Notes under the pieces: generated by a model | The model's database searches: none | What the model saw: only the letters and a program-made list of their open reading frames with translations | What the model was told of the DNA's origin: nothing | Source of the DNA: Sthenelais limicola | Lineage: Eukaryota; Annelida; Polychaeta; Phyllodocida; Sigalionidae | Direction: 5' to 3' | DNA: 64,000 bases | Assembly: GCA_942159475.1 (NCBI GenBank) | Contig: OW804096.1 | Span: 110,396,194-110,460,193, forward strand | Made by a program: the position numbers and the translations under genes | In this document: one piece after another, positions 36,751 through 47,400 of the stretch | Position numbering within the stretch: the stretch's first letter is position 1 | How the letters are laid out: the number at the start of each line of letters is the position of its first letter

Positions 36751-38085
36751 AGATGGTATCTTCTTTAGTTATCACTTTTTTAACAACTCTGTGACGATTA
36801 TTAAGATCTTAGTAAATTATAAGTGCCTGATTCTAATACCAGCAATATTATTGACTTTTATACATATTTGTATAATATTATTTATCCAACAGCTTCAAAC
36901 CTTCTGTGATACAAATCAATAACACCAAAAAACACTGATGATTTTATCGACCAGATCTGCCATGATCTTTTTTACTCCACTCTTATATATATATGAATAA
37001 AATTCTCTTATTAAATTGTGTGCTCACCTAACTTAAGGCACTAAATGGTGTTTAAAATGCTAAATAAAACATATGTCATAGAGTGAAATTCCACTTTCAA
37101 TATAGCATTATTCTTCAATAAATATAAGATGTGTAAAATTATCAATTCTCTTTGTAACTAGGGTAAGTAAGTAACAAAGTAAGCATTAACCCTTCAAACT
37201 AAGGTTACCGTAGTCACAAGTGCAGGAAAATCTGAGTCAATGTCCACTTCCTATATACTACTATACCTCTATGTACACCTATACCGAATAATGGAGACAA
37301 TGGTGCAAATAACAAAAATCTCAACTTGTAAACTTTCATATGTTAACACATGGAAAGTAATAATTGCATTGGGAATAATATTGCTTTGACTTGTACCATA
37401 TCTGTTTATATACATCAAGTATTTTTGAGAATAATATTATGTATTAAGAACTTTATAGATAAAATGTTCCTAATGTATATTTAGTATATGCGTATTCTAT
37501 AACCGGGAGTTCCATATCTGTGAACTGATGTAGAACTATATGATCGAGACATCGATAATTAATTTAATTCATTATTCATTGTTTTAAACTGTGATTGTTC
37601 AACTCATGAAGAACAAGCACAACTACATTGTACAAAGGGGGTGACTTTTATTTATACGTCCCAGAACTACAGATATGGTTTGATTGGTGTTCTATAGAAA
37701 TTAAGCTACTTGTTTTTAAAAAAACAAGCTACGATATAAACTGGATCTAATGAACAAGGAATGTGTACTTCGAACTTGACTTCCTCTGATTTAAAAATAA
37801 AATCCGCAAAACTGTAATTGACAGATATGTACTTATCAGTCAAAATATTCTGACAGAAAAAATAGTATATAATCTAACACTAGTAGTACTGATGTACTGA
37901 CGTTTAGGTAGAAACACTGAAATATCGCGTAATTGAAAGCATGTATTGATCAATATTGTGTACCACCTGGTAAAAGCTTGTATATTATGTCATCATTTAT
38001 TATTGTTTTGGCTCGTCGGAAGATCTATTCTTAGAGGCCTTTGTCCAGTTCTGTATATTGTTATGGAATAAAAATTCAATATACA
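36751..38085. other. Non-coding, very AT-rich stretch
   Basis: No supported feature. Composition is strongly AT-rich with many short A and T runs. Confidence 0.4.
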
Positions 38086-38220
38086 TATAAAAACCCAATC
38101 GAGAGACAAACATGCGCCGAATAGTGTCCCGATTTGAAATGAAATCCTAGGATTCATCGGGAGACTCAAACCAGGACTCAAATCGGCTTAAAATCAGCCA
38201 TGTGTGTGTCCCCCTTAGGG
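38086..38220. repeat. CCCGAT repeat family, partial copy
   Basis: GAGACAAACATG-GCCGAATAGTG-CCCGATTTGAAATG, the palindrome AATCCTAGGATT and CATCGGGAGAC, followed by AATCAGCCATGTGTG-GTCCCCCTTAGG. It matches the right third of 40,048-40,418 in order and orientation, so this is a truncated copy of the same element. Confidence 0.7.
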
Positions 38221-38776
38221 AATTCGAAAATTTTGCCCCACTTACAATTGAGACGATGGAAATAAAATACCTAATCTTTTCTTATTCTGGTAACCAAAAG
38301 ATTAAATTTATTGAAACTTTGGTTTATAACCTTATTTTAAAGCTAAAATGTGACAACGGACAATCAGATCTAATTAAATAGATCCATGAAGTACACTATT
38401 ATTTGGTACTAATATGCCTGGAAGGGAAGGGGGACAAAGTTCGATACATGACCCACCTATTGCTTCGATTTTCTCTTGCTTTGGCCAGTATGGAATGCAA
38501 TTATATTGATAAATCTCAAGGACATCTAAAAGTGACAGAAGTCAATAATCGCGACGACTTGGTTGTTGAGGTACTGATTTTCTCTGAGAAGTGCCAAGAG
38601 CCATCACCAATGGTTGGTGATTTAGCCAATATAACAACACAGTTGGCCACGTAATACTTTCCATGGCTAATTTCTATGAATAAAGATTTCATAGGAGAAA
38701 ATACTTTAAGTTTATCATAATGAATCAAGCATAAACAAATGCCCATTAACAATAATTTATGATAACTTTCGCTTCT
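38221..38776. other. Non-coding stretch with short open frames on both strands
   Basis: Frames at 38403-38654 (plus) and 38516-38752 (minus) overlap. I compared the minus frame with the downstream part of the C7orf25 family because it lies in the right direction from the exon at 42 kb. I found no convincing match. Confidence 0.3.
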
Positions 38777-38821
<45 letters not shown>

Positions 38822-38822
38822 C
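38777..38822. repeat. Poly(C) then (TC)n and TATC
   Basis: Ten C followed by about thirteen TC units and two TATC units. Microsatellite. Confidence 0.9.
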
Positions 38823-39089
38823 TCACTAATTCATCTCGATATATACGTACCTGATGAGGGCTTGACATAAACTCCTCAATGACACCAATGTCCTACAACG
38901 TGAGTCGATAGTGGCGAAGAATGCGATAGACTTAATAATACAGTAAGAATGCCGTTTCCACATTTCTGTTTCTCTAGCCTTTTCCCTACTGACACTAAGC
39001 CAGATTCAGGACGAATGCAAGTTCCTAGGTTGGGGCTATCGTCTAACATATAAGGTGACATGATTAGCAGGGGTAATGGGGTCCATACT

Positions 39090-39480
39090 AGAGAAATGGT
39101 CTTACAGCGCTCCTAACAAAACATTGAAGCCAGTGGAAAATGGCAGCGGTTAATTGGCCTTAATTACAAACATGGAGCAAACATTTGCGAAGGCCATCAG
39201 CTAATAGTGTCAGAAGCACACTTGATAACGTGCCGTAAATGGAAATGAACGGTTTTGAGGACGCAAAGGTTAAGTAGTTACACGTCTAATTAGCTTAAGT
39301 CACAGGCACTTTCAATCGTAAATTTAAATCAGCCTCGTCTAAATCAGAAGCATTATTTCTCAAAGATTGCATTGTTCCTTAAAGGTCCGGTGAGAAGAGC
39401 ATGCTTAAAGAATATGCGTTTTACGTTCACACGAATGGACCTTGATTTTGCATGAAATATCAAACATAACCTGATGGTAT
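39090..39480. promoter_or_regulatory. Candidate non-coding regulatory element
   Basis: Non-repetitive, compositionally balanced sequence flanked by simple repeats. It contains GGTTAATTGGCCTTAATTAC, CTAATTAGC and AAAGGTTAAG, i.e. paired homeodomain-type TAAT cores and nuclear-receptor-like half sites. There is no coding frame. This is a texture judgement; conservation in other species would be the test. Confidence 0.25.
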
Positions 39481-39675
39481 ATTAATGGTAGTATGTGATG
39501 TTTTCCCGTAGATCTTCTAATTGATTTGTAACTCTCCGACTTCTCTTCGAACAAAACCAGAAAAAAGATGCAATGTCAGTTCTGTATTATATACTCTCAT
39601 GATGTTTATGGGTGTACATGCAAATATATATATGTATATAATACATACATAATATAATATATTATAAAACATAAT

Positions 39676-39682
39676 ATAGGCA

Positions 39683-39752
<70 letters not shown>

Positions 39753-39760
39753 ATATATAT
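39676..39760. repeat. (TA)n microsatellite
   Basis: About 40 TA units with one interruption (ATTAT) near 39,740. Confidence 0.95.
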
Positions 39761-40047
39761 TGTGACTCATTTTTGTGTGGCACATCACATGTAGAAAAAT
39801 ATTTTAAAACAAATATTATTAAAGTTTTCTATCATTAGGAACTGCTTTCGAATATGGTGGTATCTCAAAATCCATCTTTGGTGACTTGTGACACATCACA
39901 TTTGTAAAAAAAGAAATCGTAAAATAAACTGAAAAAAACTGACGGCCTGTACAGAAGAAGTGAGGATTATAAAAGTGAAAAAATCTTGTTGATACTCCAA
40001 AAAATAGTTGCCTGTCAGAATTACTAATATTTTAAAATCCTAACACA

Positions 40048-40418
40048 AATCGGGAGTGTTGCCCCGATGATCCATATAATGGATCATCGGGAGGGCACCC
40101 CGATCCGTCCCAGTGCCCTCCCGATTCATTGGGGGATCCCCTGATGCATCTGGGCTAGACCCACACATACACAATTACCAAAAAACCTGCCCCGATTTCA
40201 AATGACCAGCCCCGATTTCAAATATGAAAAATCGGTCAGAATCTCTAATCGGCCAGGATTTTTCAAAATATACTTAAATCGGGAGACAAAAACTCAATCG
40301 GGAGACAAAAATGTGCCGAATAGTCTCCCGATTTGAAATGAAATCCTAGGATTCATCGGGAGACCCAAATCAGGATTCAAATCGGCTTAGAATCAGCCAT
40401 GTGTGGGTCCCCCTTAGG
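40048..40418. repeat. CCCGAT/ATCGGG palindromic repeat element, fuller copy
   Basis: CCCGAT or its complement occurs about a dozen times in 370 bases, in alternating orientation. It opens with a perfect 13 bp stem, CCCGATGATCCAT-ATA-ATGGATCATCGGG (40063-40091). GACCCACACAT near 40,158 is repeated inverted as ATGTGTGGGTC near 40,398, suggesting terminal inverted repeats for the 40,150-40,418 part. The right third matches 38,086-38,220. Non-coding; probably a miniature transposon family. Confidence 0.65.
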
Positions 40419-42011
40419 ATATACAGTATATGAATGTGCATACATGTACATGCACATATATATATATATGCATGTACGTATGTGTGTGCATCATGTATGA
40501 ACGCAGGAATGGACTGATGTATGAACAGGTGAAAGCACGAATGAACATGTTCAATTGCTCCCCCTCCAAAACAGGCATCACTAGTCATACTGTGCAGGAT
40601 TCAAATGATCCGTATTACATATATTGAAAGAAGCACTGACATAACCCTTCATTGTTTAATTTAATTTACAAGAAATAATATAACACAAAATAAGAGAAAC
40701 GCAAACATCCCATGTTTGGCGAAGGTCTATCATACTTATTTAATGTAGTATAAAATCTCTGTTTAGGCTAAGAGAGTGGGATTTTTCGATTGTCAACGGC
40801 TGCCTTTGCCATATTGATTTAAGGCATCAGGGGCCCTAAAACTTCTAAGGTAGACACTATACCTTATCTAGGGTAATTAATCTGACCGCAAGGCCCACAT
40901 CAGAGCCTTCCAGTGCCACAGAGCATGAAACTACATATCAGGCAGTGCTCCTTTCGTCCCGATCTTGTCTTTACCATTAAATTCCATTTTCTGAATCTCC
41001 TAGAGAAGCCTGTGACCAATATAAGCTTACAGAAGAATAGAGTTAATTTGGTGTCAGGTTGTGGCCAAGTTGAGTATGATACTTATCCCGTTGTCTTAAG
41101 GGCCGAGTCAACTAAGCTGATTCTCATGCGATCTTGCGCCGCACAGGACTCTTTTGCACTAAAATCTGTGAAAATCGGATAAGAATCGGCCTAGTGGACA
41201 AGGCCCTTTTAGCTTACAGATGGTGTATTAACCCGGGTTACTGAGTTGAGAATTAAGGACTCAAATGCTTACAAATATTGTTATACTTTGCATACACATA
41301 TCAATATGTGACAATATTGACTTGTGAATTAGATAATGTCCCGATCACGTGTACAGGGGAGATCCAAACGGGGGGGGGCATCTGTACAACTAAAAGTGCC
41401 CTTTTTCGGTTGAGTGTGACGACCTAAAGTGGCTTCTTTTACCACAAAAAGTGCCTGGTGATAGCACATGTAAAAGGCCCTTTGATACCTTTTCCTTTGA
41501 CCCCTCAGTCAATGTGCCTCAACACACCAGAGCCATAATCTATAATCTTTCTAATGTTATTCCCTGTCTTTAATCTTCATAAATAAATATGAATAATCCA
41601 ATATAAACCCTGAAATTCGTGATTTTCTTTTATAGGCTGCAGATCTACTTCATTTGATATACCCCACTTTTAACGTTTCGTTAACGATACCTTCTCTGTT
41701 TTGGCCTTTAATAAGGCAAATATTTGACGCCCATTATAAATAAGTGATTGTATCCACTAAAACATTAGATCTATCTACATAAACGGGACCTGGGAAATCG
41801 CTTCAGATGGACTGCTGTTCTCCTGACATTGCAGATTCCTTTTATCAGTGTAGGATGGGTGAATCATGTTAGAAAGCTTTAATCAGGGGCGCCAAACGCC
41901 GAGCTCAGGTAGCTGACATATTAATTAATGCCAAGGGATAACAGAGATATTACCATAGAATATGAAACCTGTAAGTTGGGAGGAGGTTTTGTTCCAAGCT
42001 TAATATCTTAC
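40419..42011. other. Probable intron sequence 3' of the C7orf25-like exon
   Basis: The 42,012 donor opens toward lower coordinates, so at least the right part of this stretch should be intron of that gene. I searched the minus strand for the next conserved segment (GQYGD-type) and did not find it. A small (TA)n lies near 40,457. The 89-codon plus frame at 40913-41182 is unrecognised. Confidence 0.35.
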
Positions 42012-42312
42012 CTGCCCACACAAGATGGAGTGCTTGGGCCTTTCTTGCAATAACCTTGACCCAAGTGTAGCCATGGTTGCAAACCAGGTCAACCACTACA
42101 GACTGGCGGGTGGAGGTCGAGGCGGTGGAGCCGAAGCTCGGTGTGACACTGGCGGCATTGCTAGGAGCGGCGGCGCTGGTACTCTGGAAGGTCTGAAGGA
42201 TGCTGGTCACATTCGGCAATGTTTCCAGGGCACAAACAATCCCTTCTAAGGAAGCTAAATTACTGCTCCTGAGGTGACATTCTTTCAGCTCGTGCAATGC
42301 CTTTCTCTGAAG
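42012..42312 (-). CDS. C7orf25: Internal exon of a UPF0415/C7orf25-family gene
   Basis: The 301-base exon is open in one frame (phase 0 entry, phase 1 exit). It encodes LQRKALHELKECHLRSSNLA early and DLVCNHGYTWVKVIARK with ALHLVWAG at the end. These match the conserved N-terminal half (DUF5614 region) of vertebrate C7orf25: the ESHL.STNL block, then VVD-V-N-G-TWVK-I-RKA-ALH-IW. On the minus strand the acceptor is TTTCATTGCAG before CTTCAG. The donor is GGGCAG|GTAAGA, both near consensus, splitting a glycine codon as the homologue predicts (W-x-G). A Ser/Thr/Ala-rich insertion of about 25 residues sits in the middle, where vertebrate proteins have a shorter linker. The C-terminal PIN-like DUF1308 domain and the N-terminus are not found in the window. 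The molecular function of the family is not established to my knowledge. Confidence 0.85.
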
Positions 42313-44370
42313 CTGCAATGAAATATGGATGCACTAATTTTTATTGTAGCTAAGTAGGATATCAAGGTTTATAGTGTAAAGGAATTCTTTAAAGAAGAAT
42401 GTTATACAGTAATTAAAGGAAAGAAAGAGAAAAAGGTAGTAAGAGAAGGTCAGGTTTAATAACAAGATGGCCAATAACATAAACAAGTACTTCAATAAAA
42501 ATTCTTTAAAAACATGCATATAGTAAAATCAAAATTAATGTAGACTGGGCATTCATAGGTCCTAGCAGATTATAGCTATACATGGACCCAATGAACCCAA
42601 TCCCTCATCCCACCTCTCTACCACATCCCTTCCTCATATAAATTGTATGAATCACATACTTATGTATACTCTTATATTATTAGCATAGGTCTAAGCATTG
42701 CAAATACTTGAAGTAGCATTAGTAAATAGTTGGACACTATGAGCGGAAAACCATGGCTATTTCTCGTTGAACTAAACCCGTGATCCTGCGTCATAATGAT
42801 GTTCACTGTACGGATTTGTGTACTTCATACTTGATTATTATTATTAGTCTTGCTGTATGAACATATTGAATAAGACAAATAAATCATCAAACGGAACGTG
42901 CTAGAATTGGGCTGATATCAAAGAAAATTGATTAAGATAACACTTCATCTCGGAACATTTTACAAAGAGGTACTACCTAATATAGGTCAGAATAACGATA
43001 TATGACATACAAAGAGCTTCATCAATGCTAGACTAAGTTGGTGAATGAAAATCAAAAAGCTTAATGGAAGAGAATAGTGGACACTTTACTGTATCAGTAC
43101 CCCTCTGAGAGACACCTAGCAGGTTATAGCTACATGGACAGTTAAACTAAGCTGGTTGAAACTGGACTTACAATGTGAGACAAAAACACGGCACAATTAC
43201 ATGAATTAATTTATAAAGTTCGCTTGCCAGTGGGAAAGAGTTAACTGCATGGGTTGCTAACGGGAAACAGTTCGATGGCTTGCGAATTAGATGTTTCAGC
43301 TACCCTCGGGTTAAAGAAGCAATGTTGTAATGCTAGTAAAAATGGTAATAGTAGAAATATAGGAGCTAGGGCATTGGTAATAGCACTGGCAAGTTGGTTG
43401 AAGGTATGCATGTATGTACATATGTTGAAAGGCCATTATTGTAATGGTCATGTAGCATGGGAAAGTATGGTAGCTTATGGTAAAAGGAAGGCTAGCTGGT
43501 ATCGCATACGAGTTTGTTTTGAACTATGATTATGATAGTCGTGCACGGGGAGGGTGGTGAGGGGCATGATAGAGAAGGTCACTGCGATCATGGTTGGTCT
43601 CATCCTCACAGCCGAGATTCAAGCATCAAACAGAGCATGTGGATGTCTCACATTAATGTTTAACATTACATTAAAATCGTCATAAGACATTATAATTGCA
43701 TTTGCTTGCAAGTGACATTAAACAATCATTCCTAGCAATTGGTTCGCATTAACCTGTGGCTAATTCTTTACACCATTGGGAATAGAATCTGTATTATGTA
43801 CACTACAGAATACGACAGTAATTCACCGGAAGTCAGCCATGCCGTACACATTATTCTCTGAAGCAGTACAGCGCTGGACTAAGAGCTAAATTAAGCCGTC
43901 TTCTTATCAATCCATGAATCGAGGATGAGCTCTTGCTGATTATGAATGTTCTTTGTTTTCTGTAGTTAAAAATAGCATCATGACGTGAGGTGTGAGAGAA
44001 AGAGATTTTCAGTGCCAGCGATTCCTTACAACCACATAGAGGATTTCCCAGTGGAAGGCATCTTTTGAATAAGATTTCGCAGTAAAACAACACCGAGGGA
44101 ACCAATTGCGATTTAAATTCAATCATTCCTTGCCAGCCTTCCAAGCTCAGACGGAGATCATAATTAGAAGTTAAAACGTTAAAATCAATTAGAAATTGTA
44201 GCAAATATTTGACGACGAGGGGAAATCGAAGCTATACCCTTGATATGTCCTGCAACAAAAACCTCGTGGCATTGTATCATATTAATATTTGAGCCTCACT
44301 GAATGGATAACGGGGAGGGGAGGTGGGAGGGCGTGATGATGAAGAAGAGAAAGTTTACATAAAACCCTGC
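42313..44370. other. Probable intron sequence 5' of the exon
   Basis: I looked for the preceding coding exon (ending in an ELKFL-like segment before a donor) on the minus strand and did not find one. Part of this stretch at 43,660-44,200 is non-repetitive and contains many TAAT, ACAAT and AACCTGTGG-type words, in keeping with regulatory DNA. Confidence 0.3.
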
Positions 44371-44440
44371 TAGAGGGCTCGCGTTGCCTCGGCAAGGCCG
44401 CCATCTTCAATGAAGACATCTGGATCCTTTGAAGACCGCG
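44371..44440 (-). promoter_or_regulatory. Candidate promoter/start region with perfect YY1 motif
   Basis: On the minus strand TTGAAGATGGCGGCCTTGCC (44388-44407) contains AAGATGGCGGC. That is the full YY1 consensus and also a favourable start context (A at -3, G at +4). It lies in a locally CpG-richer patch 2.1 kb upstream of the C7orf25-like exon in the same orientation. The frame from this ATG runs 41 codons without a good splice donor. It could be a transcription start of that gene, but the protein does not resemble the family N-terminus. Confidence 0.2.
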
Positions 44441-47400
44441 CTGCTCTATTTATCCTAGCCTCCAGTAGGTGTCATCCCAAGCGTCGCAGGCGCAGTCCCC
44501 CGACTAAATATAGAACACAGCTACTCGGGGACGAGCTATTTATAGAAACGCAGTGTCTCTGGATCCAACCAATCCAGTTAGGTGGGCTTGCTCATATTCT
44601 ATGGCTTCTGTGTCGGGAGCCATTCCCGGAAATGAAAGTGGGTTTATCCCCGGGGGTCCGGGTTACCGTTTCTCATCGTAAATTGGGAACCTTATAAATA
44701 AATAAGGACCATGGCAGTAAGAACAGTATCGAACCTTATCTCCGTGGGTCCAAATTAATGCAAGGTTTCACCAAATTCAATTTCCATTGAGATTGAGGAA
44801 ATCTCAGATAGTGGTCCTAGTGCTGATAGCCTTAATAAGGAGCACCTTTCTTTTGTCTGAAAATATCATCCCACAGACCGTAATATCGGCGTCCTCAACA
44901 CGTAGAAAATCGGTTCAGGGCCGTGTTGCACGCAGTGCTTGTTAAGGAAAATCCATGATCACTAAAGTCATTGTGGTGAATTTAGGGCTTCGAGTAAAAT
45001 GGGTAGTGTGTGGTTGCGTTTCGGTTTGTCTCTCAACAATACAGGAGGAAAGAAAGAGGTCGGGCTAGTCCGGAACGTCCCTTTCTCCAAGAGTAAGCTT
45101 ATTCATTTCACCTAGATTGATTAATTCTTTAGGGCTGAGGAACGATCGATGCATCCTCTGTGCTCCACTATTGGCCACTTCCCACACAACCGACAGTCGG
45201 GTGTGTACTGCCCTCTCCTTTCCTGTGCCTAAAACTACCTAATAAGCGTGATAGCCGAAACGGCACCTACTCTGACGGAAGAACTAAAGGTCAGGCCTAA
45301 GATTGAGAGTAAAATCTGGGTATCAAGTTAGACCTGCAAATAAAACAATAGTCAATGACATTTTTTCTCAGGGACGAGTTTTGAATACTTTAAATGGAAA
45401 CTGCGTATTAAAACATACCGATTAAAGACATGGCGATTAATAGGCTAGTGTCATGCAAAATACAATCATAAGCAAACCCAAAATGAAACATATATTTCGC
45501 AACAGCCTAGTTTGTAGCATACCCATCATCGATATTCATAAAGGCGGGAGCATTATCATTGTTACCTGAAGAAATATATTATATATAACGCTGTGTGCTA
45601 TTCGGAATTGGAAGGACTGTAACCCTACTACTACGGTACTCTGCATGGAATTGTAGGGGGTTACGATGTAATTTCAAAAGGTTTACATATTCAAGTGCCC
45701 CCCTGTCCATAGTTTCCATTTCTAAGCCAATTATCTGTTTTGGGATAGTGCGCTATAATGCAAAGATATGTCTCAAAAATTTTGTTTTAAATCAACTCAA
45801 TAATAACCCAGTTATGTGGCAAAACATGATGTACACGTTGGTATCGTGTACACGTTGGTATCTCTGCTCTAACCATAAACCTTCATTAGGTCATCAATTT
45901 AAATCAAAATCACATCACATCACAAACAGACACGTATAGATCTACTGTTTTTGACCTGGATGAGTTGTCCAACTCTATGATTGAAGTGGAAATACAGTAA
46001 AAAAAAAAGGTGGTGCTTTACAGGAGTAAATGTGCGAAAATGACCAAGAAAAGGAGCAAGCCGTATTGTAGGGTGAGGAACCCTATTTATGTGGCATCGT
46101 TTGGAAATTCCTATAAAGCTATCGCTTTTTGTAAACAAAACGCGGATGGATGCCAATCGCCCAGAGAAGTGTGCAAACCTAGACAGTCCTGCATTCGCAT
46201 ATTATAGAAATAGATTGCAGATGCAAGATATACTTTTATGATAATTTGAATCGTTAACTCATCTGTGGCTAACACAGGGAACTTCATAGATAATTCATTT
46301 TCCCCATTCTCCTCAATTACCAATGGGGAATTAGAGTAAAGCTAACATGTGATGCATCCACTTGATTTTTTAATTTCACTAATATCTTTACATCTGGGGC
46401 TCGATTTTCTCTTAAACTCACGCATTTAGTTGTTGATGTCATTCCCTTTCGATTGGTGAATAAATTAGAGAGGCTAAGATTAAATTAAGCAAGAAAAGTG
46501 AGTTAAATGGGGTTCTGGGGTATATAGGTTTTCCGGAATAGAAGCATGCAGGGGTGGCAGTACTAAACTTGTGTTTATTTTCGGCTAAATTTGTGTTTGC
46601 CCGGGGCCACAACTCGTCGAGGAAATTGATTGAATAAACATATTTTCCTGAAAAAATATAATCATTTCCAAGAAGTGTGGCTATGTCAAGTAGGCAGTAT
46701 CACCACGAAATGAATTAAATCATTAAATCTATGAATGGAACACTGAGATTATGGTATAATTGTCGCGGAGAATGATTGCCAAAAAAATGGTTTTGCTCAG
46801 TGGGTACCGGAGTTTTGCCAAGGTGAAACAAGTGGGATGCTATAATAATTAATCTCATGATAAACCCTTAATGAACAGTCACGTACCACATCTGCCGGGA
46901 AAAGAATAAGAGAAGAAATGGATAGATTCCCGGTTGCAAGCCTGAACAAATACATTTATTATTTCCTCTGTACCAACCCTCGTTCAATTGTAGATTAAGA
47001 CATTGTTTTTTAAATGATTCGCCACGTTTGTGGTCCCTAGCTATGTGAACGACTTGTTTAAGTGTCAATAACCTATCATATCTACCGGTATGTCGATCTT
47101 TTTACCTGTGTCGATTATAATAATTGAATGGCGGTGAATGTATTTCAAAATGACACACACTCGTTTTCCAAATGATTAATATAATAATGCTCAAGATAGG
47201 TGAAAAAAAGTCGATCGTTAGGCTTAAGATATTTATCCATAAAGAATCGATTGAAGTTCCTCCGAAGGACGGGTTTTTAATCAGTTGTTAGCTGACGTAT
47301 TTTCCTGATTCTATTTAACAAAAAGATTCGAACACGCAACTTCTGTCATTATATATAAACTAACTTAAATGAAAATGTATTACTTTCTTTACAGGAGAAG

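Noticed and set aside
38516..38752. Possible downstream exon of the C7orf25-like gene
   Set aside because: Direction fits and a few residues (G-G-x-HF-EK) look similar, but alignment breaks immediately and there are no good splice sites.
45595..45939. LINE endonuclease start (SAWNCRGLRCN)
   Set aside because: WNCRGL resembles the first endonuclease block, but nothing downstream matches the family.
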